Shown here: positions 9,238-17,615 of the stretch, piece after piece
Numbering within the stretch: the first letter of the stretch is position 1
Layout of the letters: each line of letters opens with the position of its first letter
DNA from: Nitratireductor kimnyeongensis
GTDB taxonomy: Bacteria; Pseudomonadota; Alphaproteobacteria; Rhizobiales; Rhizobiaceae
DNA length: 64,000 nucleotides
NCBI RefSeq assembly: GCF_019891395.1
Contig: NZ_CP078143.1
Location: 744,001 to 808,000 of the forward strand
Direction: 5' to 3'
Translations under genes and position numbers: made by a program
Notes under the pieces: generated by a model
Told to the model about the DNA's origin: nothing
The model's input: the letters and a program-made list of their open reading frames with translations, nothing else
Database searches by the model: none

Positions 9238-9750
9238 ATGTCACGCAGTATTCGATCGAGAAAAATCACAACCGCCGCATTCGCGGGGCTCGTTCTCGCC
9301 ACCCAGATTGTGCCACTCCATGCACTGGCGAACGATAATCCAACAACCATGAAGCCCGACGAAGTTGAGCGCTTCTGCGCAAACATTGCCGATGCAGCAC
9401 GCGATCGCCGCTATTCCCTTCAGGCCATGGAACTGGAGAAGCTAAAAGGCGAAGTGGACGAGCGCATCGCCGCGTTGGAGCAAAAACGTGCCGATTACGA
9501 GGGTTGGCTCCAGCGCCGCAACATCTTTCTCGCGCAGGCCGAGGCCGGCATTGTGGAGATATATGCATCCATGCGACCCGACGCAGCAGCCGAGCGGCTC
9601 GCGGAAGTCCGCGTTGAGCTTGCCGCCGCCATCCTGATGAAGCTGGAGCCGCGCACGGCCGGCATCATCCTCAACGAAATGAACAGCAAGTCCGCAGCGA
9701 CGCTGACGACCATCATCGCCAGCGCCGCGCGGCCGGAGGACCCGACATGA
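9238..9750 (+). CDS. motE: MotE, periplasmic chaperone-like protein for MotC
   Basis: Rhizobial motility protein; in Sinorhizobium MotE is known as a periplasmic chaperone for MotC folding. The 170-residue product has a signal peptide ending near LHALA, a coiled-coil segment (about residues 55-95) and a C-terminal MgtE-N-like helical region (ILMKLEPRTAGIILNEM). I chose ATG 9238, with AAGG at 9226-9229 as ribosome site, over the GTG at 9229. The last codons overlap flgH by ATGA. Confidence 0.88.
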   Translation: MSRSIRSRKITTAAFAGLVLATQIVPLHALANDNPTTMKPDEVERFCANIADAARDRRYSLQAMELEKLKGEVDERIAALEQKRADYEGWLQRRNIFLAQAEAGIVEIYASMRPDAAAERLAEVRVELAAAILMKLEPRTAGIILNEMNSKSAATLTTIIASAARPEDPT

Positions 9751-10451
9751 CGTTCCGGCCCGTATTTCTCCTGCCGCTGGCGTTTGTTGCCGGTTGCTCT
9801 CAATCGCTCAAGGAGATCGGCAAAGAACCCGCCATGACCCAGGTGGGGGCGTCCATCGACCCGGAGGTGATGGCCGCTTACAACTACCCGAAGCGCCCGG
9901 CACCTGCGCTCACCCGTTACTCCCTCTGGGACGACAAGCAAAGCCGGCTCTTCACCGATCCGCGCGCGCTCAATGTCGGCGACATCCTGACAGTCGAAAT
10001 ATCGATCAACGACAAGGCCCGTTTCAAGAACGAATCCGAGCGTTCGCGCGATGTGGACCGCAGCCTGGGCCTTTCAGGCTCGTATTCTATCGGCGGCGCA
10101 GGCTCATCGGCCGCGCTCGACGGCAAGATCGGTTCCGGGACGTCGACAGCGGGCGGCGGCCAAACAGAGCGCTCGGAAAACATACGTCTCCTCGTAGCGG
10201 CGGTGGTTACACAGGTGATGTCCAACGGCAATCTGCGCATCCGTGGAACCCAGGAGGTAAGGGTCAACGCAGAGCTGCGTATCCTCACCATCGAGGGAAT
10301 CGTGCGGCCAAGCGATATCGATCCGCAAAACATGATTTCCTACGAACGCATCGCCGAAGCGCGTATCTCCTACGGGGGCCGCGGTCGGATCAGCGAGGTA
10401 CAGCAGCCACCCTACGGCCAGCAATTCCTCGATCAAGTGCTTCCATTCTAA
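9747..10451 (+). CDS. flgH: Flagellar L-ring lipoprotein FlgH
   Basis: Outer-membrane lipoprotein that forms the L-ring. The 234-residue product has a lipobox VAGC with lipid-bearing Cys17. The family motifs SLWDDKQSRLFTDPRALNVGD and the C-terminal EARISYGGRGRISEVQQPP are clear. It is ATGA-coupled to motE. Confidence 0.96.
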   Translation: MTFRPVFLLPLAFVAGCSQSLKEIGKEPAMTQVGASIDPEVMAAYNYPKRPAPALTRYSLWDDKQSRLFTDPRALNVGDILTVEISINDKARFKNESERSRDVDRSLGLSGSYSIGGAGSSAALDGKIGSGTSTAGGGQTERSENIRLLVAAVVTQVMSNGNLRIRGTQEVRVNAELRILTIEGIVRPSDIDPQNMISYERIAEARISYGGRGRISEVQQPPYGQQFLDQVLPF

Positions 10452-10476
10452 CCTCGGCGACGGAGCCTGAAGACGC

Positions 10477-10980
10477 ATGGCGCTGCTTGAACAGCAACCT
10501 ACCGAGAAAAAGGGACCGTCCCTCGTTGTCCAATTGGCGATGCTTTTGGTCATGTCGGCCCTTGCCGCCGGAACTGCTTGGTTTGCTGGCAGCTACTTGC
10601 AAAGCAGATCGGGCAGCGTCGAGGAACCCGCTGCAACGGCAGAGGAAAGCGTTGCCTCCGACCACGCTAATGACGAGGATGGCGCTGGCAAATCCCAGCC
10701 CGGCATCTTCATGATGGAACCCATCACCACCAACCTGGCTGAACCAAGTGAAGTCTGGGTGCGTGCAGAACTTTCTCTCGTGTTCGATGGCGAACCCGAT
10801 CCGGTGATGGCCGCCGCCATTCATCAGGATCTCTTTGCCTATCTGCGGACGGTGAAGCTGCGCCAGGTGGAAACCGCCAGTGGCCTCCAGCATTTGCGCT
10901 CCGATCTTGCAGAACGCGCCAGCATTCGCAGCGAGGGTGCGGTCAAGCAAATCCTCTTCAGGGCCCTGTTGTTCGAATGA
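10477..10980 (+). CDS. fliL: Flagellar basal-body protein FliL
   Basis: Inner-membrane protein that surrounds the stator and supports torque. The 167-residue product has a short cytoplasmic N-terminus, one TM segment (about residues 18-41) and a periplasmic FliL domain (EVWVRAELSLVFDG; C-terminal AVKQILFRALLFE). Its stop overlaps the fliP ATG. A second, more divergent FliL-like protein is encoded at 31328. Confidence 0.92.
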   Translation: MALLEQQPTEKKGPSLVVQLAMLLVMSALAAGTAWFAGSYLQSRSGSVEEPAATAEESVASDHANDEDGAGKSQPGIFMMEPITTNLAEPSEVWVRAELSLVFDGEPDPVMAAAIHQDLFAYLRTVKLRQVETASGLQHLRSDLAERASIRSEGAVKQILFRALLFE

Positions 10981-11714
10981 GACGTCTCGCTCTTCTGACC
11001 GCCGCTTCTCTTGTACCAACTGTTGCGGCGGCGCAATCCATCGATCTTGGTGCACTGACAGGCGCCGACGGCTCCACCATCGGCACGATCATTCAACTTT
11101 TCGGCCTTTTGACGATTTTGTCCGTTGCGCCGGGAATCCTGATCATGGTCACAAGCTTCACCCGCTTCGTGATCGCCTTTTCCATCCTACGCGCCGGCAT
11201 GGGGTTGCCCACCACACCTGCGAACCTGATCCTGATCAGCCTATCCTTGTTCATGACCTTCTATGTCATGGCTCCAACCTTCGACAGAGCCTGGGCGGAA
11301 GGCATGCGTCCGCTCATGAACAACGAGATCAGCGAAGAAGTTGCGGTCCAGCGTATCGCCGAACCCTTCCGCGGCTTCATGGTCAACAATGTTCGCGAGA
11401 AAGATTTCGCGCTCTTCGCCGATCTGGCCGCGGAACGCGGCAATATAGACATCGACGTAACCGTAGAAACTGCAGATTTGCGGGTTCTTGTGCCCGCTTT
11501 CATGATCTCAGAGATACGTCGCGGTTTCGAGATCGGTTTTCTCATCGTGCTGCCCTTCCTCGTTATCGATCTGATCGTGGCGACCATCACCATGTCCATG
11601 GGCATGATGATGTTGCCACCGACGGTCGTCTCCCTGCCGTTCAAGATATTGTTCTTCGTCCTGATCGACGGCTGGAACCTGCTCGTCGGCAGCCTCGTCC
11701 GCTCTTTCGTTTAA
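10977..11714 (+). CDS. fliP: Flagellar export gate protein FliP
   Basis: Core membrane protein of the flagellar type III export gate, acting with FliQ and FliR. The 245-residue product has a cleavable N-terminal signal (AAAQS) and the signature LLTILSVAPGILIMVTSFTR. The C-terminal helices GMMMLPPTVVSLPFKILFFV are diagnostic. It ends the flgB-fliP run; a 216-base spacer then precedes the flagellin gene. Confidence 0.97.
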   Translation: MRRLALLTAASLVPTVAAAQSIDLGALTGADGSTIGTIIQLFGLLTILSVAPGILIMVTSFTRFVIAFSILRAGMGLPTTPANLILISLSLFMTFYVMAPTFDRAWAEGMRPLMNNEISEEVAVQRIAEPFRGFMVNNVREKDFALFADLAAERGNIDIDVTVETADLRVLVPAFMISEIRRGFEIGFLIVLPFLVIDLIVATITMSMGMMMLPPTVVSLPFKILFFVLIDGWNLLVGSLVRSFV

Positions 11715-11872
11715 AGGGCTTCGCGGCCCTACAATTCGTTTCTTCAGAAAAAACGCCACCCGACGAAATTCAGCCCGTCCATTATCCTTTTGGTAGGACT
11801 TTCCCGCGATAAATGCCTTCAAGCATGGCGGACAGATCTTACAACGGGATCAAGGGCATGAAGCCGCTCCGT

Positions 11873-11893
11873 CATACCGGTGAGCCCGGTATG
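11873..11893 (+). promoter_or_regulatory. Stem-loop in the leader of the first flagellin gene
   Basis: An 8-bp perfect inverted repeat, CATACCGG (11873-11880) and CCGGTATG (11886-11893), with a 5-base loop TGAGC. It ends 37 bases before the flagellin ATG and has no T-run, so it is not a terminator. In Caulobacter and Brucella/Sinorhizobium FlbT and FlaF control flagellin at the mRNA leader, which makes this hairpin a candidate target. That link is inference. Confidence 0.5.
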
Positions 11894-11930
11894 TCCCTCG
11901 TTTGTTTTGTATTTCAGGGGCGTTTATCCC

Positions 11931-12800
11931 ATGGCAAGTCTTATGACCAACGCGTCGGCAATGACGGCGCTGCAGACCCTCAACACCATCTCCAAAAACA
12001 TGGCGACCACCCAGTCCCGCATCTCGACGGGCCTGCGCGTGAGCGAAGCTTCCGACAACGCTGCTTACTGGTCCATCGCGACTTCGATGAAGTCCGACAA
12101 CAAGGCCCTTTCCAGCGTTCAGGATGCTCTGGGTCTCGGTGCCGGTAAAGTCGACACGGCCTACACGGGTATCAACGAAGTCATCGACACCGTCGACAAG
12201 ATCAAGCAGAAGCTTGTCACGGCACGCGGTGCTTCGCAGGAAGACCAGCAGAAGATCCAGGGCGAAATCAACGCCCTCCAGGATCACATCACGTCGGTCG
12301 TCGGCAACTCCAACTACGCCGGCTCCAACATCATCCAGGACAACACCGATGTGAACATCGTAGCGTCCTACAACCGCAGCGGCGCGACCGTCACCATTGA
12401 CGAAATCACGCTGACGGGTGCCAACGTTCTGGTGCTCGACGCGGCTGGCACGGCTGGTAGTGCAGCAAGCGTCGTTGCAGCGGCCCTGTTCGATGCTTCG
12501 GGCAGCCAGGTTGCCGACGGTGCAATCGATACCGCACTCGGCACCGTCGAAACCGCTCTCGCCTCGCTCGCCGACCAGGCAGCAGAACTTGGTGCGGCCA
12601 AATCGCGCGTCGATCTTCAGAAAGATTTCGTTGGCAAGCTTTCCGACGCAATCGAACGCGGTGTTGGCCAGCTGGTCGATGCGGACATGAACGAAGAGTC
12701 GGCTCGTCTGTCGGCCCTGCAGGTTCAGCAGCAGCTGGGCATTCAGGCGCTTTCGATCGCCAACTCCAATTCGCAGAACATCCTGTCGCTGTTCCGCTAA
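11931..12800 (+). CDS. Flagellin, first copy
   Basis: Filament subunit of 289 residues. I chose ATG 11931 (MASLMTNASAMTALQTL) with AGGGG 11 bases upstream; the longer frame from 11880 crosses a leader hairpin. Conserved D0/D1 termini (RISTGLRVSEASDNAAYWSI at the N-terminus, GVGQLVDADMNEESARLSAL and QALSIANSNSQNILSLFR at the C-terminus) flank a small central domain, typical of rhizobial flagellins. It is followed by a strong terminator and a second flagellin of exactly the same length. Confidence 0.96.
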   Translation: MASLMTNASAMTALQTLNTISKNMATTQSRISTGLRVSEASDNAAYWSIATSMKSDNKALSSVQDALGLGAGKVDTAYTGINEVIDTVDKIKQKLVTARGASQEDQQKIQGEINALQDHITSVVGNSNYAGSNIIQDNTDVNIVASYNRSGATVTIDEITLTGANVLVLDAAGTAGSAASVVAAALFDASGSQVADGAIDTALGTVETALASLADQAAELGAAKSRVDLQKDFVGKLSDAIERGVGQLVDADMNEESARLSALQVQQQLGIQALSIANSNSQNILSLFR

Positions 12801-12843
12801 TCGATGGATCCCGGCGCAAAAGCGCCGGTATCAATCCTTGACG

Positions 12844-12879
12844 GACGGGCCGCTCATACGAGCGGCCCGTCTTTTTTTT
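12844..12879 (+). terminator. Strong Rho-independent terminator after the first flagellin
   Basis: A perfect 12-bp stem (12844-12855 with 12860-12871), loop ATAC, followed by eight Ts. It lies 44 bases after the flagellin stop, so the first flagellin is probably monocistronic. Confidence 0.93.
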
Positions 12880-12895
12880 GATATTTGGAGCAACT

Positions 12896-12949
12896 GTTAA
12901 CATCCATTAATCGCCTGTTAACCATGTGCATCTACCTATCGTTAACCAT
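12896..12949 (+). promoter_or_regulatory. Three GTTAAC repeats, CtrA-like half-sites, upstream of the second flagellin
   Basis: GTTAAC occurs at 12896-12901, 12917-12922 and 12941-12946. The second and third copies extend to TTAACCAT (12918-12925 and 12942-12949), a known CtrA half-site in alphaproteobacteria, spaced 24 bases apart. They lie 55-108 bases before the flagellin start. CtrA control is inferred from the motif only. The first flagellin lacks these repeats. Confidence 0.45.
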
Positions 12950-13003
12950 ACCCGGCGCGAAAACGCGGTGCCACCGGGGGTGATTGAACAAAGAGGTGAT
13001 CAC

Positions 13004-13873
13004 GTGGCCAGCATAATGACCAACACTTCTGCGATGGTTGCATTGCAGAGCCTCAAGGCGACCAACAAGGCCATGGACGTGGTCCAGGGCCGCATCTCCA
13101 CGGGCTACCGCGTTGCCGAAGCGAGCGACAACGCTGCCTATTGGTCCATCGCGACGACAATGCGTTCCGACAACAAGGCCTTATCGGCGGTGCAGGATGC
13201 GCTGGGCCTTGGGGCGGGCAAGATCGATACATCCTACACAGCCATGAACAATGTGCTTGAAGCCGTGGATGCGATCAAATCCAAACTTGTGACAGCACGC
13301 GGCGCCAGCGCGGAAAACCAAGGCAAAATCCAGGCCGAGATTGACATTCTGCTTGACCATATCAAGAGCGCCGCCACCGGTGCGAGCTATGCCGGGACCA
13401 ACATACTGGCGACCGACGACACCGGAAATATTGAGGTGGTATCCTCCTACAACCGCTCGTCAGCCGGCACTGTCACCGTTGACACGATTAAGATCGACAT
13501 TGCCAGTGTGAAGCTCTTTGCTGCGGGCGGACTTCCCGGCGGTCTCGCCGATGACATCATGCTCATCGACATCGTGACCAATGGAACAGATGCTGACATC
13601 GACGGTTATCTGACGGATGTCGAGACTGCACTCTCTAACATGTCCAACGCCGCCGCCGATCTCGGCGCAGCAAAGACCCGCCTCGATCTGCAGAAGGATT
13701 TCGTTTCCAATCTGATGGACTCCATCGAGCGCGGGGTCGGCCAGCTTGTCGACGCCGACATGAACGAAGAATCGACGCGGCTTCAAGCCCTACAAGTTCA
13801 GCAGCAGCTCGGCATCCAGGCGCTTGCCATCGCCAATCAAAACGCACAGAGCATCCTCTCTCTCTTTCAATAA
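13004..13873 (+). CDS. Flagellin, second copy (GTG start)
   Basis: Filament subunit of 289 residues starting at GTG 13004 (MASIMTNTSAMVALQSL), with GAGG 7 bases upstream. Both termini match the first flagellin closely (RISTGYRVAEASDNAAYWSI; GVGQLVDADMNEESTRLQAL), while the central variable part differs. The two are a tandem duplication that has diverged. The longer frame from 12926 lies in the promoter region and was rejected. A terminator follows 30 bases after the stop. Confidence 0.96.
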   Translation: MASIMTNTSAMVALQSLKATNKAMDVVQGRISTGYRVAEASDNAAYWSIATTMRSDNKALSAVQDALGLGAGKIDTSYTAMNNVLEAVDAIKSKLVTARGASAENQGKIQAEIDILLDHIKSAATGASYAGTNILATDDTGNIEVVSSYNRSSAGTVTVDTIKIDIASVKLFAAGGLPGGLADDIMLIDIVTNGTDADIDGYLTDVETALSNMSNAAADLGAAKTRLDLQKDFVSNLMDSIERGVGQLVDADMNEESTRLQALQVQQQLGIQALAIANQNAQSILSLFQ

Positions 13874-13903
13874 CTCGCAGTCTTAAATCCAGGCAGCTTT
13901 CCC

Positions 13904-13926
13904 ATGGGGTCGCATCGCGACCCCAT
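13904..13926 (+). terminator. Terminator-like hairpin after the second flagellin
   Basis: A perfect 10-bp stem, ATGGGGTCGC (13904-13913) and GCGACCCCAT (13917-13926), loop ATC, followed by TTCATTTTCG. The ATG of the longest fliF frame is part of this stem, which argues against it as the fliF start. Confidence 0.75.
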
Positions 13927-13931
13927 TTCAT

Positions 13932-13942
13932 TTTCGCACAAG
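13932..13942 (+). promoter_or_regulatory. Putative flagellar regulator box upstream of fliF (TTTCGCACAAG)
   Basis: Close variant of the flgE and flhA box TTTCACGCAAG, followed by CGTCTAG about 6 bases on, similar to ACGCTAG after the flhA copy. It ends 48 bases before the TTG start. Brucella FtcR is known to act on the fliF promoter, which fits the assignment to the Rem/FtcR homologue encoded here. Confidence 0.5.
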
Positions 13943-13990
13943 CTTCGGCGTCTAGTCTCCCGGACACAACTCGTATGGGAGCATTGGGCG

Positions 13991-15631
13991 TTGCCTGAGC
14001 AGATTCAGACCGTCGTTGAAAACCTGAAAAGCCTCGGGCCTCGCCGGCTTGCCCTTCTGGGAGGCATGCTGGCCCTGGTCATGGCCGTCATCGTTGCCGG
14101 TGCGGCCTATCTCAACAGGCCCGCCTACGAAACTCTGTATGTCGGGCTCGATCGGTCCGATGTGAACCAGATTGGGCTGGTGCTGGGCGAAGCAGGCATC
14201 GGATTTGATGTCGTTTCGGACGGCACGGCCGTCCTGGTACCTGCCGGAAAAACTGCACAAGCGCGCATGTTGCTGGCTGAGAAAGGGCTGCCAAGCAGCA
14301 CCAATGCCGGCTACGAGCTCTTTGACAATGTCGGCTCTCTGGGGCTCACGACCTTCATGCAGCAGGTGACTCGCGTTCGAGCTCTTGAAGGCGAAATCGC
14401 CCGCACCATCCAATCGCTTGCCGGCATTAAGGCTGCACGGGTTCACATCGTAATGCAGGAACGCGGCACATTCCGTACGGAAGAACGCCAGCCCTCGGCA
14501 TCCGTCGTCATTCGGGCATCCAGCCTTGATGCAACAAACGCAGCCTCGTCGATCCGCTATCTCGTCGCAGCCGCCGTCCCCGGTCTGGATGCAGAAAAAG
14601 TGACCGTTCTCGATTCGACCGGCACGCTCCTGGCCGCTGGCGACGATCCGTCCAACAGTACAGCGCAACGCTCCATAGGCGTGGAACGCACGGTAGAGAA
14701 CCAAATCGAGCAGAACATTCGCCGCGCTCTTGCACCCTATCTGGGCCCTGACAATTTTCGTGCCAGCGTCAAGGCAGATGTGAACACCGACGCCCGTCAG
14801 ATCGAAGAGGTCATTTACGACCCGAACTCGCGCGTCGAACGATCGGTTCAGGTGGTCCGTTCCAGCGACAGCGCCAATCGCGAAACAGCCGTTCAGCCGA
14901 CTTCTGTAGCACAAAACCTTCCCGAGGATGACACTGCAGCCACAGCAGGCCCAAAATCCTCCGAGGAAAGTGAGCGCCGGGAGGAAACCACCAATTACGA
15001 ACTGAACACCAAACGCATCGCCACCACGAGCAACGGTTTCAGCGTCGACAAGATGTCGATTGCCGTGGTGGTGAATCAGGCAAGGATCCTGGAGATCCTC
15101 GGCCCCAACGCCACCCCCGAGCAGATCAATGCACGGATCGCCGAGATTCAAAGTGTCGTCGCCTCAGCTACCGGCTTTAACGAAACCCGCGGTGACGTGA
15201 TCAATGTTTCATCAGTCGAGTTCATCGACGGCCTTGACGGAACACCCATGCCCGAAACCGGCATTCTCGATGCCGTCGGGCAGCATACTGGAACTCTCAT
15301 CAACGCAGCCGCCTTCATCCTCGTCGCGTTTCTCGTCACCTGGTTCGGCCTCAAGCCCATCGGGGCCAACCTCATGCGGCCGGCGATCGCTTCAGGGGCC
15401 GCTTCCGACGACATGCAACGGGCACTGCCCAATCCTGCAGAAGAGCAGGCACGCCTCACCGACGGCGGGTACTCCGATCCAGCGTTCGAGGAAGACGATA
15501 CATATGGAACGCATCGGCTTAAGATTCGTCCCGCTCCACAAGAACGCTTGGCTCGGATGGTCGACCTCAACGAGGAGCGCACCGCCCACATTCTTCGCAA
15601 ATGGGCGCGCGCCGAGGCGGAGGCCGGTTGA
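13991..15631 (+). CDS. fliF: Flagellar MS-ring protein FliF
   Basis: Inner-membrane MS-ring subunit on which the flagellum is built. I chose TTG 13991 because GGGAG (13977-13981) lies 9 bases upstream and the upstream in-frame ATG (13904) is inside a terminator. This gives 546 residues. TM segments are at about residues 20-42 and 440-460. The ring-building motifs (YETLYVGLDRSDVNQIG and SVDKMSIAVVVN) are clear, and the acidic C-terminal tail that binds FliG is present. It is separated from the usual fliG neighbour, as in other rhizobia. Its stop shares one base with the next gene (TGATG). Confidence 0.93.
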   Translation: MPEQIQTVVENLKSLGPRRLALLGGMLALVMAVIVAGAAYLNRPAYETLYVGLDRSDVNQIGLVLGEAGIGFDVVSDGTAVLVPAGKTAQARMLLAEKGLPSSTNAGYELFDNVGSLGLTTFMQQVTRVRALEGEIARTIQSLAGIKAARVHIVMQERGTFRTEERQPSASVVIRASSLDATNAASSIRYLVAAAVPGLDAEKVTVLDSTGTLLAAGDDPSNSTAQRSIGVERTVENQIEQNIRRALAPYLGPDNFRASVKADVNTDARQIEEVIYDPNSRVERSVQVVRSSDSANRETAVQPTSVAQNLPEDDTAATAGPKSSEESERREETTNYELNTKRIATTSNGFSVDKMSIAVVVNQARILEILGPNATPEQINARIAEIQSVVASATGFNETRGDVINVSSVEFIDGLDGTPMPETGILDAVGQHTGTLINAAAFILVAFLVTWFGLKPIGANLMRPAIASGAASDDMQRALPNPAEEQARLTDGGYSDPAFEEDDTYGTHRLKIRPAPQERLARMVDLNEERTAHILRKWARAEAEAG

Positions 15632-16278
15632 TGTCTCCCTCCCTTTCGCTCTTCGACGCCTTGCCAGACTTCGGCACCCCGATCCCGCCCGTCTCACCAC
15701 CCAAGGCGGAGAGCAAACGGTTCAATTCCCTCTCTGAACGCCTGGAGCCCCCTGCGAAGGATGCTGTCCCTCCATTGCAGACTCAGCTTGACGAGATGAT
15801 CACGGCAGCGGAAGCGGCCCTGGCAGAGAAGCTCGCGCAAGAACATGCTGTGGCTCTCCAACAGGAACGTGAACGGCACGCTGAAGAGCTCGAGGCACTG
15901 CGCAATCAACTGGGTGACACAGTGGGTCAGGCGATCAACAACCGTTTTGCTGCGCTGGAAGATGATCTGGTGACACTGACCTCGCAAGCCACAACACGGA
16001 TTCTCGGCGGTGTTCTGACGGAGGATCTGCAGAAGCGATCGATCGTGGAGCTGGAGCGCGTGATACGCAATGCGATCGATGATCGGGAAACCTTGCGCAT
16101 CCGGGTCAGCGGTTCGCCCGCTCTGTGGGAAAGTCTGAAAGCGGGGCTCGGCGAGAAGGCGCGCCATGTCGATTTTGCGGAGGCACCCGGCTTCGACCTC
16201 AGCATCTCGGTCGATGAGGAACTCTTTGAAACCCGGCTCACGGAGTGGTCGGAAACACTTGCAGGATTGATCTCATGA
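15631..16278 (+). CDS. FliH-like flagellar export protein (inferred)
   Basis: A 215-residue soluble protein between fliF and motB. The N-terminal 45 residues are proline-rich. Residues about 60-110 form a charged coiled coil (ALAEKLAQEHAVALQQERER). The C-terminal half follows the FliH pattern: a helix ending LGGVLTEDL, then ELERVIRNAIDDRETLRIRV and a final (D)LSISVDEELFETRLTEW. FliH dimers hold the FliI ATPase in check. FliH is poorly conserved and often unannotated in rhizobia, so the name rests on layout and position. ATG 15631 overlaps the fliF stop, and the end overlaps motB by ATGA. Confidence 0.65.
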   Translation: MSPSLSLFDALPDFGTPIPPVSPPKAESKRFNSLSERLEPPAKDAVPPLQTQLDEMITAAEAALAEKLAQEHAVALQQERERHAEELEALRNQLGDTVGQAINNRFAALEDDLVTLTSQATTRILGGVLTEDLQKRSIVELERVIRNAIDDRETLRIRVSGSPALWESLKAGLGEKARHVDFAEAPGFDLSISVDEELFETRLTEWSETLAGLIS

Positions 16279-17615
16279 GCGTTGCGGAAGACGAGGATCG
16301 CGCCTCGGAGATCATTATCGTTCGTCGCGGCGGCGGCGACGAAGACGAGGGCCATCATGGTGGGGCATGGAAGATCGCTTTTGCGGATTTCATGACCGCC
16401 ATGATGTGCTTTTTCCTGGTGATGTGGCTTATCAACGCGACCGACGAAGATACCAAAACCGCGCTTGCAAGTTACTTCAACCCCGTGCAGCTCATTGATC
16501 GCAACACGAGCAGCAAGGGTCTTGAGGACGTCGACGGTGATCCGGTCGACAGCGCGCCCAACGATGTAGAGGATGATGCACCAGGTGCACCATCGGAGAA
16601 CAAGGATCAGACATCCGGCCCGATGAGTTTTGAAAATTCGGTTGGCCAGTCGGACATCCAGAAACTGTCTGACGAGAACCTGTTCTCTGATCCGTATGCC
16701 GTGCTTGCCGAAATCGCATCCAACACCGACACGATGCAGAACATTTCTCAAAAAGGGGATGGAGGCGCACAGATTGCGGGCCCCTCCTCCGGCGCATCCG
16801 GAGGAGAATCCTACCGCGATCCATTCGCACCCGATTTCTGGTCGCAGCAGGTCGCGCGACCGCAGATAGGTGTTCAGGGGGATCCCGACAATGCACGTGA
16901 AAACCCTGCTGGAACCGATGCCGATCTCCCGAGCAATGGCACCAATCCGCCACCAGCCGCGGCTCGGGAAATAGCCGAGGCAGAGGCCGGAACCGAAATC
17001 GCTCTGGAGCCGGTTCGCGAGGTCCAGCCCCTCAAACCTCTGGAGCGGGAAGACGTTGCCACACAGGCAACCACTCCTCCTGAAACATCACAGAGTAGCG
17101 AGAGCGATGCCGCGGAAGCGTCCGCCGAGCCTCCTGCACAAGATGCGTTGGAAAGAGGTGAGCAGCTGGCCGAAAAGATCCGATCCCAGCTTGCTGCACA
17201 ATTTGCCGGAACACCGCTTGAGAGCTCCATATCCGTCGTAGCAACCGACGAGGGCGTGCTTGTTTCGATCACCGACGATCTTGAAAACGGCATGTTCCCG
17301 GTAGGGTCCGCGGTACCGCAGCGCGAGCTCGTTCTCGCCATGGACAAGATCGGTCAGACCTTGAGCGAGCAGTCGGGCAGGGTGAGTGTGCGCGGCCACA
17401 CGGACGGGCGCCCCTTCCGCAGCGAGACTTACGACAACTGGCGTCTGTCCAGCGCGCGCGCTCAGGCGGCTTACTACATGCTCGTGCGGGGTGGGCTGGA
17501 TGAGTTGCGCATTCAGCAAGTGGCAGGCTTCGCCGACCGCAAGCTGAAGGTGCCGGAAGATCCCTACGCCAGCGCCAACCGTCGCATCGAAATCCTTCTG
17601 GAAGTGCCGCGATGA
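16275..17615 (+). CDS. motB: Flagellar motor stator protein MotB
   Basis: Stator subunit that anchors MotA to peptidoglycan. The 446-residue product starts at ATG 16275 (ATGA overlap). It has one TM segment with the proton-carrying aspartate Asp38 in FADFMTAMMCFFLVMWL. A long acidic, low-complexity periplasmic linker (about residues 60-290) follows, then an OmpA-type peptidoglycan-binding domain (GHTDGRPF, SSARAQAAYYML, NRRIEILLEVP). The linker is much longer than in E. coli (whole protein 308 residues there), consistent with the rhizobial MotC partner in the periplasm. Confidence 0.95.
   Translation: MSVAEDEDRASEIIIVRRGGGDEDEGHHGGAWKIAFADFMTAMMCFFLVMWLINATDEDTKTALASYFNPVQLIDRNTSSKGLEDVDGDPVDSAPNDVEDDAPGAPSENKDQTSGPMSFENSVGQSDIQKLSDENLFSDPYAVLAEIASNTDTMQNISQKGDGGAQIAGPSSGASGGESYRDPFAPDFWSQQVARPQIGVQGDPDNARENPAGTDADLPSNGTNPPPAAAREIAEAEAGTEIALEPVREVQPLKPLEREDVATQATTPPETSQSSESDAAEASAEPPAQDALERGEQLAEKIRSQLAAQFAGTPLESSISVVATDEGVLVSITDDLENGMFPVGSAVPQRELVLAMDKIGQTLSEQSGRVSVRGHTDGRPFRSETYDNWRLSSARAQAAYYMLVRGGLDELRIQQVAGFADRKLKVPEDPYASANRRIEILLEVPR

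Noticed and set aside
13952..15151. Minus-strand open frame of 399 codons
   Set aside because: It lies fully antisense to fliF, a well-supported gene; a shadow of high-GC codon usage.
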